Assembly (NCBI GenBank): GCA_963772585.1 | Contig: CAVYXV010000002.1 | Coordinates: 124,001-188,000, forward strand | DNA from: CAVVXN01 sp963772585 | GTDB taxonomy: Bacteria > Planctomycetota > PLA2 > JAEUHO01 | DNA: 64,000 nucleotides | Reading direction: 5' to 3' | In this document: positions 44,729-52,969 of the stretch, one piece after another | How positions within the stretch are numbered: position 1 is the stretch's first letter | How the letters are laid out: the number at the start of each line of letters is the position of its first letter | The notes under the pieces: model-generated | Told to the model about the DNA's origin: nothing | Seen by the model: only the letters and a program-made list of their open reading frames with translations | The model's database searches: none | Program-made: the position numbers and the translations under genes

Positions 44729-45824
44729 CGGCCCGCCCCGACCCCTACCGACATCCCGTCCTCCAGCTCCGCGTTGCCGGAGACGACGACGGAGGCTCCT
44801 TCGGCCAAATCGTCCGCCCGAACCTCGACCCACGCGTCGTTCCTGAGCCCGACGTCGACGGCGTGCCGGACCGCCTTCCCCTTCTCGACCGTGTAGAGAA
44901 CCGGCTCTCCCTCTTCGGGGAGCACCGCATCGAGGGGCACGGCGAGCACTTCCTTCGCGGCGATCACGATCTCGGCCCGCATCCACTCGCCGAGGAGGAG
45001 GCGAACCCCCTTCGCGGGTGCCACGTAGACGTCCACGAGGCGCGTGTTCGGATTCACGCGGCGGGTGATCAGATCGATGGTCCCCGAGTAGATCGTGCCG
45101 GCCGGCCCGCCCACCGGCTCGAGCCGCACGTCTTCGCGGGGGGGAGACGCCCGACGTCCTCGCTCTCGATGCCGAGTTGAACGGATATCCGGTCCTCGCC
45201 GATCGTGGTGAGGAGAAGGTCACCAGCGGCGACGATCTGCCCGGGCTCGACCGCGATCCTCCCGACCACGCCGGTCGCGCCCGCCTTCAAGACGCGCGCG
45301 CCGTCGATCCCCCGGTTCTCCAAACTCGCGAGCCGGGTCTCCGCCTCCTTCAGGGACTGCTCGACGCCCAGGAGGTCCTGTTGCGTGGCAAGCTTCATCT
45401 GGACCCGTTGCCTCACGAGGTCGCGCTGGCTCTTGGCCGAGCTCAGGGCCCGCTTCGCCTGTTCGAGCTCCAAGGAGGCGCCCACGCTGGGCTCCAACCG
45501 GATCAGCGCCTCGTCTCCCGCCACGGTCTGCCCCTCGGCGACGAGGACTTGCTTCACCCGGCTCTCGAAGGGCACGCTGTAGGTTTCCGACGCGCCGGGG
45601 GCGGCGACGACGGGACCGTAGGCGACGAGGGTCTCCTGGAGGGTCCGTTTCGCGAGCCGTTCGACCTTGACCCGAGCCACCGGCGGTCCCTCCGGAGCGC
45701 GGACGCCGGACGCCACGGGGGCCTCGGGTGCGCGGCGCGACCCGTACCACCAGCCGAGCCCGGCGCCGGCCGCGAGAGCCAGCACGACCCAGACGAGAGT
45801 TCCCGTCCCGCCCGACCCGCTCAC
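44725..45824 (-). CDS. RND periplasmic adaptor (membrane fusion protein), frameshifted at a G7/C7 tract
   Basis: Two frames meet at the homopolymer at 45138-45144. The first (from 45824) has an N-terminal membrane helix, a lipoyl/hairpin segment (RVKQVLVAEGQTVAGDEALI, with a coiled-coil LELEQAKRALSSAKSQRDLV) and the returning lipoyl half. The second carries the beta-barrel and membrane-proximal domain (TIYSGTIDLITRRVNPNTRL). With one more C on the coding strand the junction reads 'VGRLPPREDVRLEPVGGPAG' and the protein is 366 residues, normal for HlyD/AcrA adaptors. It overlaps TolC and RND genes by ATGA on both sides. Confidence 0.8.
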
Positions 45825-47239
45825 GGGCTCACCTTCCCTTCCGCCGCCACGTCCAGGTCATAGAGCCCGGTCGCCAGCTCGAGGGTCGTTCGTTCTTCGG
45901 CGAGCGATTCCTCGAAACCCAGCACGTCGGTCTGTCGCGAAGCGAGCTCCGCGAGCGCCTGGTAGTAGGAGAGGACGTCGGCCTGGCCACTCTCCACCGC
46001 CGTCCGGTAGGTTTCGACGAGCGTCTGGAGCTCGGGCAACGCCGCCTTCGCTGCCGCGATCTGCTCGTTCAGGGACCGGATCGTGGCGAGAGACGCCGCC
46101 ACGTCGCACCGCGCCTGGTGGACCCGGTCCACGTACTCGTCGAAGAGTTGCCGGCGTGTCGCCCGCGCGCCGGCGATGGCGCCCCGGTTACGGTCGAAGA
46201 GCGGGATGCCTATCGAGAACCCCAGGCCGAGCGTTCCCACGTTGCCGGTGTCCCTGGCCGCGTTGCCGCCGATCGAGAACGAGGGAAACTGCTCGAGGAT
46301 GGCGGTCCGGACCGCCTGTTCCTGGCTCCGGTAGCCGAGCCGGAGCGCCACGAGGTCGAGCCGCCGGGCGGGCAGATTCGCGAAGAGTGCGCCCTCCGAA
46401 GGGGGATCGACGCTCTCGGGCAGGATGTCCTTCGGGATCTCGATCCGCCGGTCCGGCGGAAGGCCGAGGGCGCGATTCAGCGCCACGCGTTCCTCGCGCG
46501 ACTGTCGCAGGAGGTCGAGGCGGTGCGCCTCGGCGTCGCGGTCCGAGGCCTGCGCCGCGGCGAGGTCGAGCTCGGTCAGTTGCCCGGCCGCGACCGCCTT
46601 CGTCACGACGTCGAGGTTGTCGTCGCGCTCCTTCTTCACCCTCGTCGCCACCCCGAGCGCGGCCTCGGTCCCGGCCAGGCGGTAGACGGCGACCTTTGCC
46701 GCGTTGGCGGCCCCCCACTCCGCCCAGGCGACGGACAGGTCTACGGACCGGCAGTTCGCGGCCGCGCCGGCCCGCCGGGACCCCCGGGTGATCAGGTCGC
46801 GCAGGTCCTGGTCGATGCCGATGCCGAACCCCGTGATCTCGCCCGACGTGGTCCCGAACGACGGGACGTCGAGGCCGACGGAGAGCTGCGGATCCGGCAG
46901 GAGCCCGGCCTGCAGCAACTGGGCGTCGGCGAGGGCGCGGCGGTCGCGCTGCGATCTCAGCGACGGGTTCAGCAGGACGGCGAGGACACCCGCCTCCTCC
47001 GGAGAGAGTCCGTCGGAGAGGTCGACCGGCACCGGTTTCAGGATGGGGTGACGAAGCGACTGCGACCGGACCCTCAGCACGTCGTCCGCCGGAAGCGCGA
47101 GCGCCTGGTCCACCGCGACGTCGTTCAGCGCAACGGGCCGGTGCGTGGTGCACGCCCCCAGCGCGGCGAGCAGCAGGACGGCGAGGCCGGGGAGAAGGCG
47201 GGACATGCTCATCTCGTTCGTCTCCAAGCCACGGTTCAT
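45821..47239 (-). CDS. TolC-family outer membrane efflux protein
   Basis: This is a 472-residue protein. The start at 47239 is favoured because it overlaps the kinase stop as ATGA. An internal ATG about 10 codons later would also keep the signal. A lipobox LLAALGAC marks a lipoprotein-type OprM/CusC-like protein. The rest is long Ala/Leu/Arg-rich helices with two internal repeats (for example LSPEEAGVLAVLLNPSLRSQ and LPARRLDLVALRLGYRSQEQ), as in TolC trimers. It forms the outer-membrane channel for the RND pump. Confidence 0.85.
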   Translation of the reverse strand: MNRGLETNEMSMSRLLPGLAVLLLAALGACTTHRPVALNDVAVDQALALPADDVLRVRSQSLRHPILKPVPVDLSDGLSPEEAGVLAVLLNPSLRSQRDRRALADAQLLQAGLLPDPQLSVGLDVPSFGTTSGEITGFGIGIDQDLRDLITRGSRRAGAAANCRSVDLSVAWAEWGAANAAKVAVYRLAGTEAALGVATRVKKERDDNLDVVTKAVAAGQLTELDLAAAQASDRDAEAHRLDLLRQSREERVALNRALGLPPDRRIEIPKDILPESVDPPSEGALFANLPARRLDLVALRLGYRSQEQAVRTAILEQFPSFSIGGNAARDTGNVGTLGLGFSIGIPLFDRNRGAIAGARATRRQLFDEYVDRVHQARCDVAASLATIRSLNEQIAAAKAALPELQTLVETYRTAVESGQADVLSYYQALAELASRQTDVLGFEESLAEERTTLELATGLYDLDVAAEGKVSP

Positions 47240-48651
47240 GGGCGGGAGTCCTGCCTGGATGGGGGGGCGCCGCACACCGGGGTGTCGGGCGTCCCCCCCG
47301 CCGGCTGCTTCGCATCCTGCGGCAGGCGTAGCGTGAACGTGGCGCCGCCTCGGGATGGGGACTCGGCGGTCAGGGTCCCGCCGTGGGCTTCGGCGATCTG
47401 GCGTGCGATCGCAAGGCCGAGTCCGCTCCCGCCGGTCGTGCGACTGCGGGCGGCGTCAAGGCGCAGGAATCGCACGAAGACGCGTTCGAGGTCCTCCTGC
47501 GGAATCCCCGGACCCGTGTCGGTGACGACCAGGCACGCCTCACCGTCCCCGGTCTGCGTGGCCATCGTCACTCGACCGTCCCGCCCGCCGTGCAGGACGG
47601 CGTTGGAGAGGAGCCCCTCCACCAGGGTATGCAACTGCTCTTCGTCCCCTCGGACCGGTGCCGGAGAGAGGTCCAGAGAGAGGGACACGCCCCGCTCCTG
47701 AAGGAGCGACCCGAGGTCCGCGGCGACGTCCCGCGCGATCTCCTCCAGCGCTACCGGTTCGCGAGCGAGCGGGATGGTCCTCGCGTCCGCCCGCGCCAGG
47801 GCGAGGAGCCGCTCCACGAGCACGCCCAGTCGCCCGGCCGTTCGCTCGCAGGTGGCCAGGGCCTCCTCGTACTCCGCTTTGCTGCGCGGCGCGCGGCGGG
47901 CCCACTCGGCCGTGGCGCGGATCACGGCAAGTGGCGTCCGGAGCTCGTGGGACGCGTCGGCCGTGAATCGGACTTGTCGCTCGACGGCGGCCTCGAGCCG
48001 ATCGAAGGCTTCGTTGAGGGTGCCGGCGAGACGGCCGAGCTCGCTCTCGGTCTCCCCCAGGTCGATGCGCTGCGAAGGATTCGCGGCCGAGATTCCCGCG
48101 GCGGTCCGGCTCATCCGCTCGATCGGTCGAAGGAGCCGCCCCACCAGGACCCACCCGCCGACCAGGGCGAGCGCAATCGCGCCGAGCGCCGTGCCGAGCA
48201 GGGCGGCCCCGAACTCGAAGAGCTCGTGCGTCTCGCGACCGGTTCCCCGACCGACGACCAATCGGGTGCCGCCCGGCCCGCCCACCGAATACTCGAGGCG
48301 TCCGTCGGGGCTCCTCGCGCCCTGCGGGTCCGGCCGAAGGCCGCGCGGCGCCGCGGGACTCTTGCGGAGCAGGGTGCCGTCGGGTGCCCAGACGGCGAGG
48401 TAGAGGGCGTCCGGCCCGGCGTGCGTGAAGTCGGCGCCGAATCCGCCCTTCAGATCCAGTTCGAAGCCCTCGTCGTCCTCCCACTCGACCGCCGCCGCCG
48501 TGGCGAGGGCCCGCGTGCGCACGTCGTCCCCGACGGCCCCCATCCGGGCGGTCCATTGGCGGCGGAACAAGACGCCGGCGAAGCTCCCGATGACCACGAG
48601 CAGAATGCCCGCGTACCAGGTCAGGAGTGTCTTCCCGAGCGAGCGCTTCAC
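47236..48651 (-). CDS. sensor histidine kinase
   Basis: This is a 471-residue membrane kinase. Two membrane helices (about 8-29 and 149-170) flank a 120-residue periplasmic sensor. A HAMP linker (LLRPIERMSRTAAGISAANP) follows. The HisKA domain has FTADASHELRTPLAVIRA with phospho-acceptor H235. The ATPase domain has VEGLLSNAVLHGG (N box), VVTDTGPGIP (G1) and GGSGLGLAIARQIAEAHGG (G2). Its ATG at 48651 overlaps the response-regulator stop. By operon position it senses the substrate exported by the pump. Confidence 0.9.
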   Translation of the reverse strand: MKRSLGKTLLTWYAGILLVVIGSFAGVLFRRQWTARMGAVGDDVRTRALATAAAVEWEDDEGFELDLKGGFGADFTHAGPDALYLAVWAPDGTLLRKSPAAPRGLRPDPQGARSPDGRLEYSVGGPGGTRLVVGRGTGRETHELFEFGAALLGTALGAIALALVGGWVLVGRLLRPIERMSRTAAGISAANPSQRIDLGETESELGRLAGTLNEAFDRLEAAVERQVRFTADASHELRTPLAVIRATAEWARRAPRSKAEYEEALATCERTAGRLGVLVERLLALARADARTIPLAREPVALEEIARDVAADLGSLLQERGVSLSLDLSPAPVRGDEEQLHTLVEGLLSNAVLHGGRDGRVTMATQTGDGEACLVVTDTGPGIPQEDLERVFVRFLRLDAARSRTTGGSGLGLAIARQIAEAHGGTLTAESPSRGGATFTLRLPQDAKQPAGGTPDTPVCGAPPSRQDSRP

Positions 48652-49301
48652 GGAATGATGTACCCCTCGCCCCGGCGCGTGCGGATCAGGTCGCGGCCGA
48701 GCTTCCGGCGGAGGTTCGCGACGTAGACGTCGACGACGTTGGAGACCGTCTCGGTCTCATCGTCGTAGATGTGGTCGTAGATCGCACGGCGCGAAACGAG
48801 GGCCCCGCGCCGAAGGGCGAGGAGCTCGAGCAGCGCGTACTCCTTCGGCGTGAGGGGGACCTCCCGTCCTTCCCTTCGCACGGTCCGCGCCGATGTATCG
48901 AGACACACGCTGCCGAGGTCGAGGAGCGGACTCGGCTTGGCGGCTGCTCGGCGGTGCAGGGCACGGAGACGGGCGAGCAACTCGTCCAAGGAGAACGGCT
49001 TCGTGAGGTAGTCGTCGGCTCCGAGGTCGAGTCCTCGAACGCGGTCGGGAAGGGCATCGCGCGCGGTGAGGATCAAGACGGGCATGTCGATGCCCTCGTC
49101 GCGGATCCTCGAGAGGATGGTCCAACCATCGATGCCCGGCAACATCAGGTCCAGCACGATCGCGTCGTACGGAACGCTGCGCGCCTGATGGAGCGCGTCC
49201 ACTCCCTCGGGTGACCAGTCGCACGCGTGCCCCTCTTCCTCGAGCGTCCGCTTGACCACTTCGGCCAGATCGGATTCGTCCTCGACGAGGAGCACACGCA
49301 T
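48648..49301 (-). CDS. OmpR/PhoB-family response regulator
   Basis: This is a 217-residue protein. The receiver domain (1-115) has acidic D9/D11 region residues (VEDESDLAE), phospho-acceptor D51 in IVLDLMLPG, T79 region (LILTARD) and K101 (LTKPF). A winged-helix DNA-binding domain follows (about 125-217), with VPLTPKEYALLELLALRRGA and the wing GRDLIRTRRGEGYII. It most likely binds the direct repeat at 50470-50487 upstream of its own operon. The stop overlaps the kinase start. Confidence 0.9.
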   Translation of the reverse strand: MRVLLVEDESDLAEVVKRTLEEEGHACDWSPEGVDALHQARSVPYDAIVLDLMLPGIDGWTILSRIRDEGIDMPVLILTARDALPDRVRGLDLGADDYLTKPFSLDELLARLRALHRRAAAKPSPLLDLGSVCLDTSARTVRREGREVPLTPKEYALLELLALRRGALVSRRAIYDHIYDDETETVSNVVDVYVANLRRKLGRDLIRTRRGEGYIIP

Positions 49302-49320
49302 GCGCGACGCTCCCGTTGGA

Positions 49321-50397
49321 TCAGCGCTTGCCGTGCTCGACGAGCCGGAGGCCGCCGTCGTACACGATCCCGATGCCCGGAGCGTAGATCTTGGTTTCGC
49401 GGGTTCCGGGCTCGAGGGGCGAGGTCTCCTCGACCCGCAAGCAGTCCTCGAGCGTCCCGGCGGGCGTCTCGAACCGCTCTCCGAGTCCGACGATCCGTGC
49501 CTGGTCCATGGCCCGGCCCGGCGCGATCTCCATCATGTAGCGCGCGCCGAGGAGAGGCGTGCCCGACATCAGCAGCCCGGGGCGCGCGCCCTCGCGGCCG
49601 GCCTCCCAACCGCCGCCTTCCTCTTCGCCGAAGTAGTAGACGTCGTTCGTACGTTTCGAAATGGCCACGTAGTTCCGCGAGACCTCCGTCTCCGTGCCGT
49701 CGAGGGTCTCCCGTTCCTCGACGACACGGGTCTGGATGCCTGCGACCTCCTTCACCTCGTCCAGCACCGTGACGACGAGCCGCTCGACGTGCTCCCCGCG
49801 CTTCTCCAACACGAGGCGGTACCCGGGCTCGAGAACGAAGTAGGGATTGCGCCCCGTGGTCGCCAGGTCCGCGGGATCGAGCCGGAAGTGATCGGTGAAG
49901 GCCTGCGACTCCGCGCTCGGGTGGCCGTGCGACGTCCCTTCGTGCGCCTCGTCCCCCTCGTCCTCCTCCTCTCCTTCCCTCTCCTCGCGCTCCTCTCCCT
50001 TCGACTCCTCCGCGCCGGCGCCGTCGTCGCGAGCCTCCGCCTCGCCCTCCGTCGCCTCCACGTCGGTCTCCAACACCTCTCCGGAGGAGGCGTCCACCAC
50101 GACCTCGACGAGGCGGAGGGGCGGTCCTTCCACGAGCACGAGAACCTCGTAGGCCGGCTTCCCGTCCTCGGTGTCGATCGACGCACGGACCGCACGTCCC
50201 CTGGCACGGGTCTCGGCCGCCGTCACGGCCTTCGCGAGGGGCACGGTTGCCTTGTCGAGCAGGCTCTGGATCCCTCGCAGGGTTGTGTGCCCTTCGTCGT
50301 CGTCTCCCGCGGTCGCACGCGGCGTCGGGACGAGCAGGACGATCAGGGGGAAGAGGAGGAGAAGGACCGTGAGAGAGCGAACGGGGATCCGGAGCAT
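49321..50397 (-). CDS. secreted PepSY-like protein, first gene of the efflux operon
   Basis: This is a 358-residue protein. AGAGGAG lies 7 nt before the ATG at 50397. Residues 1-30 are a signal peptide. Residues 40-105 have the PepSY pattern 'AVTAAETRARGRAVRASIDTE' then 'YEVLVLVEGPPLRLVEVVVDASSGEVLETD'. A strongly acidic low-complexity linker (Glu/Asp/Gly, about 110-150) separates it from a C-terminal beta domain with 'DVYYFGEEEGGGWEAG' and a DUF-like closing segment 'KIYAPGIGIVYDGGLRL'. PepSY proteins often accompany RND or metal systems. Possible roles are ligand capture in the periplasm or control of the kinase. The acidic linker would suit cation binding. Confidence 0.7.
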   Translation of the reverse strand: MLRIPVRSLTVLLLLFPLIVLLVPTPRATAGDDDEGHTTLRGIQSLLDKATVPLAKAVTAAETRARGRAVRASIDTEDGKPAYEVLVLVEGPPLRLVEVVVDASSGEVLETDVEATEGEAEARDDGAGAEESKGEEREEREGEEEDEGDEAHEGTSHGHPSAESQAFTDHFRLDPADLATTGRNPYFVLEPGYRLVLEKRGEHVERLVVTVLDEVKEVAGIQTRVVEERETLDGTETEVSRNYVAISKRTNDVYYFGEEEGGGWEAGREGARPGLLMSGTPLLGARYMMEIAPGRAMDQARIVGLGERFETPAGTLEDCLRVEETSPLEPGTRETKIYAPGIGIVYDGGLRLVEHGKR

Positions 50398-50455
50398 CGT
50401 TGGTCTCCTCTGCCGGCCTTCGACCGGGGACCTGGTGAGAGGCGAACGGCCGCGG

Positions 50456-50487
50456 ATTCTACGATCCCGACGTGAATCCAACGTGAA
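50456..50487 (-). promoter_or_regulatory. promoter of the efflux operon with PhoB/OmpR-type direct repeat
   Basis: Reading the minus strand, TTCACGT (50487-50481), 4 bp, TTCACGT (50476-50470) form a perfect 7-bp direct repeat with 11-bp periodicity, the geometry bound by OmpR/PhoB regulators. Eight bp further is TAGAAT (50461-50456), a five-of-six match to the -10 consensus. No good -35 is present, which fits activator dependence. The transcript would start near 50449 and lead into the PepSY gene with an AGAGGAG ribosome site. Confidence 0.65.
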
Positions 50488-50558
50488 GGGCGGCGCGAGA
50501 GAGCGGCGGGTACCCTCCAGGTCGCCCCGGGGCCCGCCATCCGGCTGGAGACGACCCG

Positions 50559-50942
50559 TCAGGCCACGGCGTCGACTTCGATCTCGATCAGCATGTCGGG
50601 GTGGATGAGGCGCCGGACCTCGACCAGGGTCGTGGCGGGGGGATGGGCTTCGAAGACCTCCCGGTGCGCCCGCGCGTACTCCTTCCATCGCCCGATGTCC
50701 GTGACGTACATGCGCGTCCGCACGACGCGGTCGACCCCCACCCCGAACGACGCCAGCGCTTCCTGCACGATCTCCAGGCACCGCCGCGCCTGCCGGTAGC
50801 CATCGCCCGGCGCCTCGACGCCGCCGCCCTTCGCCACCGGCGCGGTCCCCGTCACGAAGATCCGATCTCCGGCGCGGAGCGCGCGGCAGTAGCCGACCTC
50901 CGCCTCCCAGGACGCCTCGCTGAAGACCCGCTGGAACGCCAT
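50559..50942 (-). CDS. RidA-family protein
   Basis: This is a 127-residue protein of normal RidA length. It has YCRALRAGDRIFVTGTAPV and the C-terminal block VVRTRMYVTDIGRWKEYA followed by HPPATTLVEVRRLIHPDMLI. The conserved Arg of the family (R in TRMYVTD) is present. RidA enzymes hydrolyse reactive enamines/imines to 2-oxoacids; sub-family paralogues have diverged substrates. It is adjacent to but not clearly in the efflux operon (160 bp upstream). Confidence 0.85.
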   Translation of the reverse strand: MAFQRVFSEASWEAEVGYCRALRAGDRIFVTGTAPVAKGGGVEAPGDGYRQARRCLEIVQEALASFGVGVDRVVRTRMYVTDIGRWKEYARAHREVFEAHPPATTLVEVRRLIHPDMLIEIEVDAVA

Positions 50943-51032
50943 CGGTTTCCTCCGTACGGCCGACTCGCGCGCGGCGACGCTCCGGACTCCTCCGTCCCGA
51001 AGCGGCGAAACCGGCGGCGACTTCCACGCGAC

Positions 51033-51380
51033 ATGCTTCCAGGAAGGTCAGGGGGAGACGGTTCACCCTACGCGAGGGGAAGGCCCTCCCGGAGGGCTTC
51101 CCGGCCCGGTTCCTCGACGGCCGGCTCGTCCGCGAGCCCTCCCCCACCCATCGGCTCCAGGATCTCGTCGAGGCGCTCCGTGGGGTGCCGGTGTCGGCTC
51201 TCGGGCGGCGCCGCGTGGTCGTCTCCCCAACCGACGTGGTCATCGCCGATCACGACGTGCTCCAGCCGGACGTGTGCGTCCTCGACGCGCTCCCCGAGGA
51301 GGACGGCCACGACGTAGGGATCCCGCGGGTCGTCTTCGAGTTGCTTTCGCCGTCCACGGCAGGGCGCGACCGCACGCGTC
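51033..51380 (+). pseudogene. Uma2 (DUF820) family remnant
   Basis: The frame reads FTLREGKALPEGFPARFLDGRL ... VSPTDVVIADHDVLQPDVCV ... VGIPRVVFELLSPSTAGRDRTR, the N-terminal two thirds of an Uma2 domain. The final part with the 'EYWIVD' strand is missing. The ATG at 51033 is one base out of frame. An extra G in the G5 run at 51051-51055 would join it in frame. After DRTR the sequence runs into unrelated bases opposite the dioxygenase gene. It looks truncated at the 3' end and frameshifted at the 5' end, so it is probably non-functional. Confidence 0.6.
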
Positions 51381-51466
51381 CCCGCTCCTCGCGATGCCCC
51401 CCGTGGAGTCCTCGCGCGCGAGTCGCGACGGGAGGATCCCGTCGGCTCGGGGGATCCATCGGGGCG

Positions 51467-52351
51467 CTACCCGAATTGCACGCAACGGCGGGACATCGTA
51501 CCGGAGTAGCCCGTGATGGGGTACGTGGCGGGGTCGCCGTCACGGCGGGCACCGAGGGCGATGAGCAGGGGCACGAAGTGTTCCACTGTCGGATGGTTCG
51601 TGCGGGCGGCCGGCGCCTTCTTCTGCCAGTCGAGCAGGGCATCGACGTCGTTCGTGTCGAGGGCGCGACGTGCCCAGGCGTCGAACTCGGTGGACCAGGA
51701 GGGGGGCTTCGCGCCGGGTTCGATCCGGGCCCTCCAATTGTGCGTCATCATCCCGCTGCCCAGGATCAGGACACCCTCGTCGCGCAGCGGACGGAGGGCA
51801 CGCCCGAGGCGGAAGAGCTGCTTCGGGGCGTGACCGGGGAGCGAGACCGAGAGCACGGGAACGTCGGCCTTGGCGTACATCCAGCGCAGGGGCACCCAGG
51901 TTCCGTGGTCGTGTCCACGCCTCGGGTCCTGTTGGACCTCGGCGATCGAGGCGAGCCGCGCCGCCACGCGGCGCGCGAGATCGGGCGCACCGGGGGCGGG
52001 GTAGCGGACCTGGTAGAGCGCCCGCGGGAAGCCTCGGAAGTCGTAGAACAGCGGCACGCGCGTCGTCGCGCCGATCGTGACGGGGCTCTTCTCGAAGTGC
52101 GCGGAGACGCACAGGACGGCGTCGGGCGTGGGCATCGCCTTCGCCCACGCCGCCAACTCGCGGCCACGCGTCGCGTCGAGTGCGGTCATGGGCGAGCCGT
52201 GGCCAACGAACGCGGCGGTCATCGGCTGCGTACCGCCGTCCCCGCCCTTGGGAGACTCCGCGCCGAGCGCGCGACGCGAAGCGGCGACGACCCCCGCCGC
52301 CGCGGCACCGGCCAGGAGCGAACGTCGCGTAAGACAGAACGGCCCGGACAT
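51467..52351 (-). CDS. DODA-type extradiol dioxygenase with a Tat signal
   Basis: This is a 294-residue protein. The N-terminus (residues 1-35) has TRRSLLAGAAAAG, a twin-arginine signal, unusual for this family. The body is LigB/DODA-like: TAAFVGHGSPMTALD, VLCVSAHFEKS, then GHDHGTWVPL and GVLILGSGMMTHNWRA supply the metal-binding His/Glu residues. Members cleave catechol-type rings (for example L-DOPA) using Zn2+ or Fe2+. It is not in the anaerobic benzoyl-CoA operon. An O2-dependent dioxygenase would be an odd partner there, so I treat it as independent. Confidence 0.8.
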   Translation of the reverse strand: MSGPFCLTRRSLLAGAAAAGVVAASRRALGAESPKGGDGGTQPMTAAFVGHGSPMTALDATRGRELAAWAKAMPTPDAVLCVSAHFEKSPVTIGATTRVPLFYDFRGFPRALYQVRYPAPGAPDLARRVAARLASIAEVQQDPRRGHDHGTWVPLRWMYAKADVPVLSVSLPGHAPKQLFRLGRALRPLRDEGVLILGSGMMTHNWRARIEPGAKPPSWSTEFDAWARRALDTNDVDALLDWQKKAPAARTNHPTVEHFVPLLIALGARRDGDPATYPITGYSGTMSRRCVQFG

Positions 52352-52442
52352 GGGGGAGATTCTGCCACGAGTTCCCGTCCCGCTCGGCGAGGACGAGGCG
52401 CATGCGAGACTTCCGTCCGGTGGTCTCGGCGGGAGCAGGGGG

Positions 52443-52751
52443 CTACGGCGTCGGTCTCTCGAAGAGGACTTCGAGCAGGAACGCATCGGGATGCTCGCGG
52501 ATGTACGCGGTCATCCTCTCGTCCCGGCCGATGCGGTCGTCGATGTCCTCGAACCGGGGGCACGTCTCCTCCACGATCCGACTCCGCTCCTCCCGATCGA
52601 AGAGGGGATCCCCACCGAGGCGGGAGGCGGACTCCGGGAGCGGGCCGGCGAAACCGGCCTCGCCGAGCACGTGCAGGGCCTCCAGCGCGCCGGCCCAGAC
52701 CGTTCCCTTGGCGTTCACGTAGATCGCCGCGTGCACGACGGCCATCCGCAT
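52443..52751 (-). CDS. small hypothetical protein
   Basis: This is a 102-residue protein starting MRMAVVHAAIYVNAKGTVWA at 52751. It is acidic with a Trp/Ala-rich N-terminal part and a C-terminal helix (MTAYIREHPDAFLLEVLFER). No family was recognised. Codon use resembles its neighbours, which supports it being coding. It sits between the dioxygenase gene (91 bp away) and the cyclase-like gene on the same strand. Confidence 0.55.
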   Translation of the reverse strand: MRMAVVHAAIYVNAKGTVWAGALEALHVLGEAGFAGPLPESASRLGGDPLFDREERSRIVEETCPRFEDIDDRIGRDERMTAYIREHPDAFLLEVLFERPTP

Positions 52752-52969
52752 GGTTGGTCTCCCGAAACCCGGAGAGAACCTGGAAGAATCGGATCCCGGG
52801 CACCGGCCGCCGGCGGAACCGCGACGCGGCGTTGCCCTGCGACGAGCCCTTCCCAAACCCCGGGCGGCTGCGCCGTTCGTGGCCCCTCGCTCGGCCTCGG
52901 GCCCTCGGCCCGCTCCTACTCTCCTCTCGCAAACCGGCGGGGGCGCGGCGAACCGCGTTGGCGGCGGGG

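Noticed and set aside
51467..52351. the DODA dioxygenase as part of the benzoyl-CoA pathway
   Set aside because: It needs O2, is 5 kb away on the other strand and carries an export signal; the pathway here is the anaerobic reductive one.
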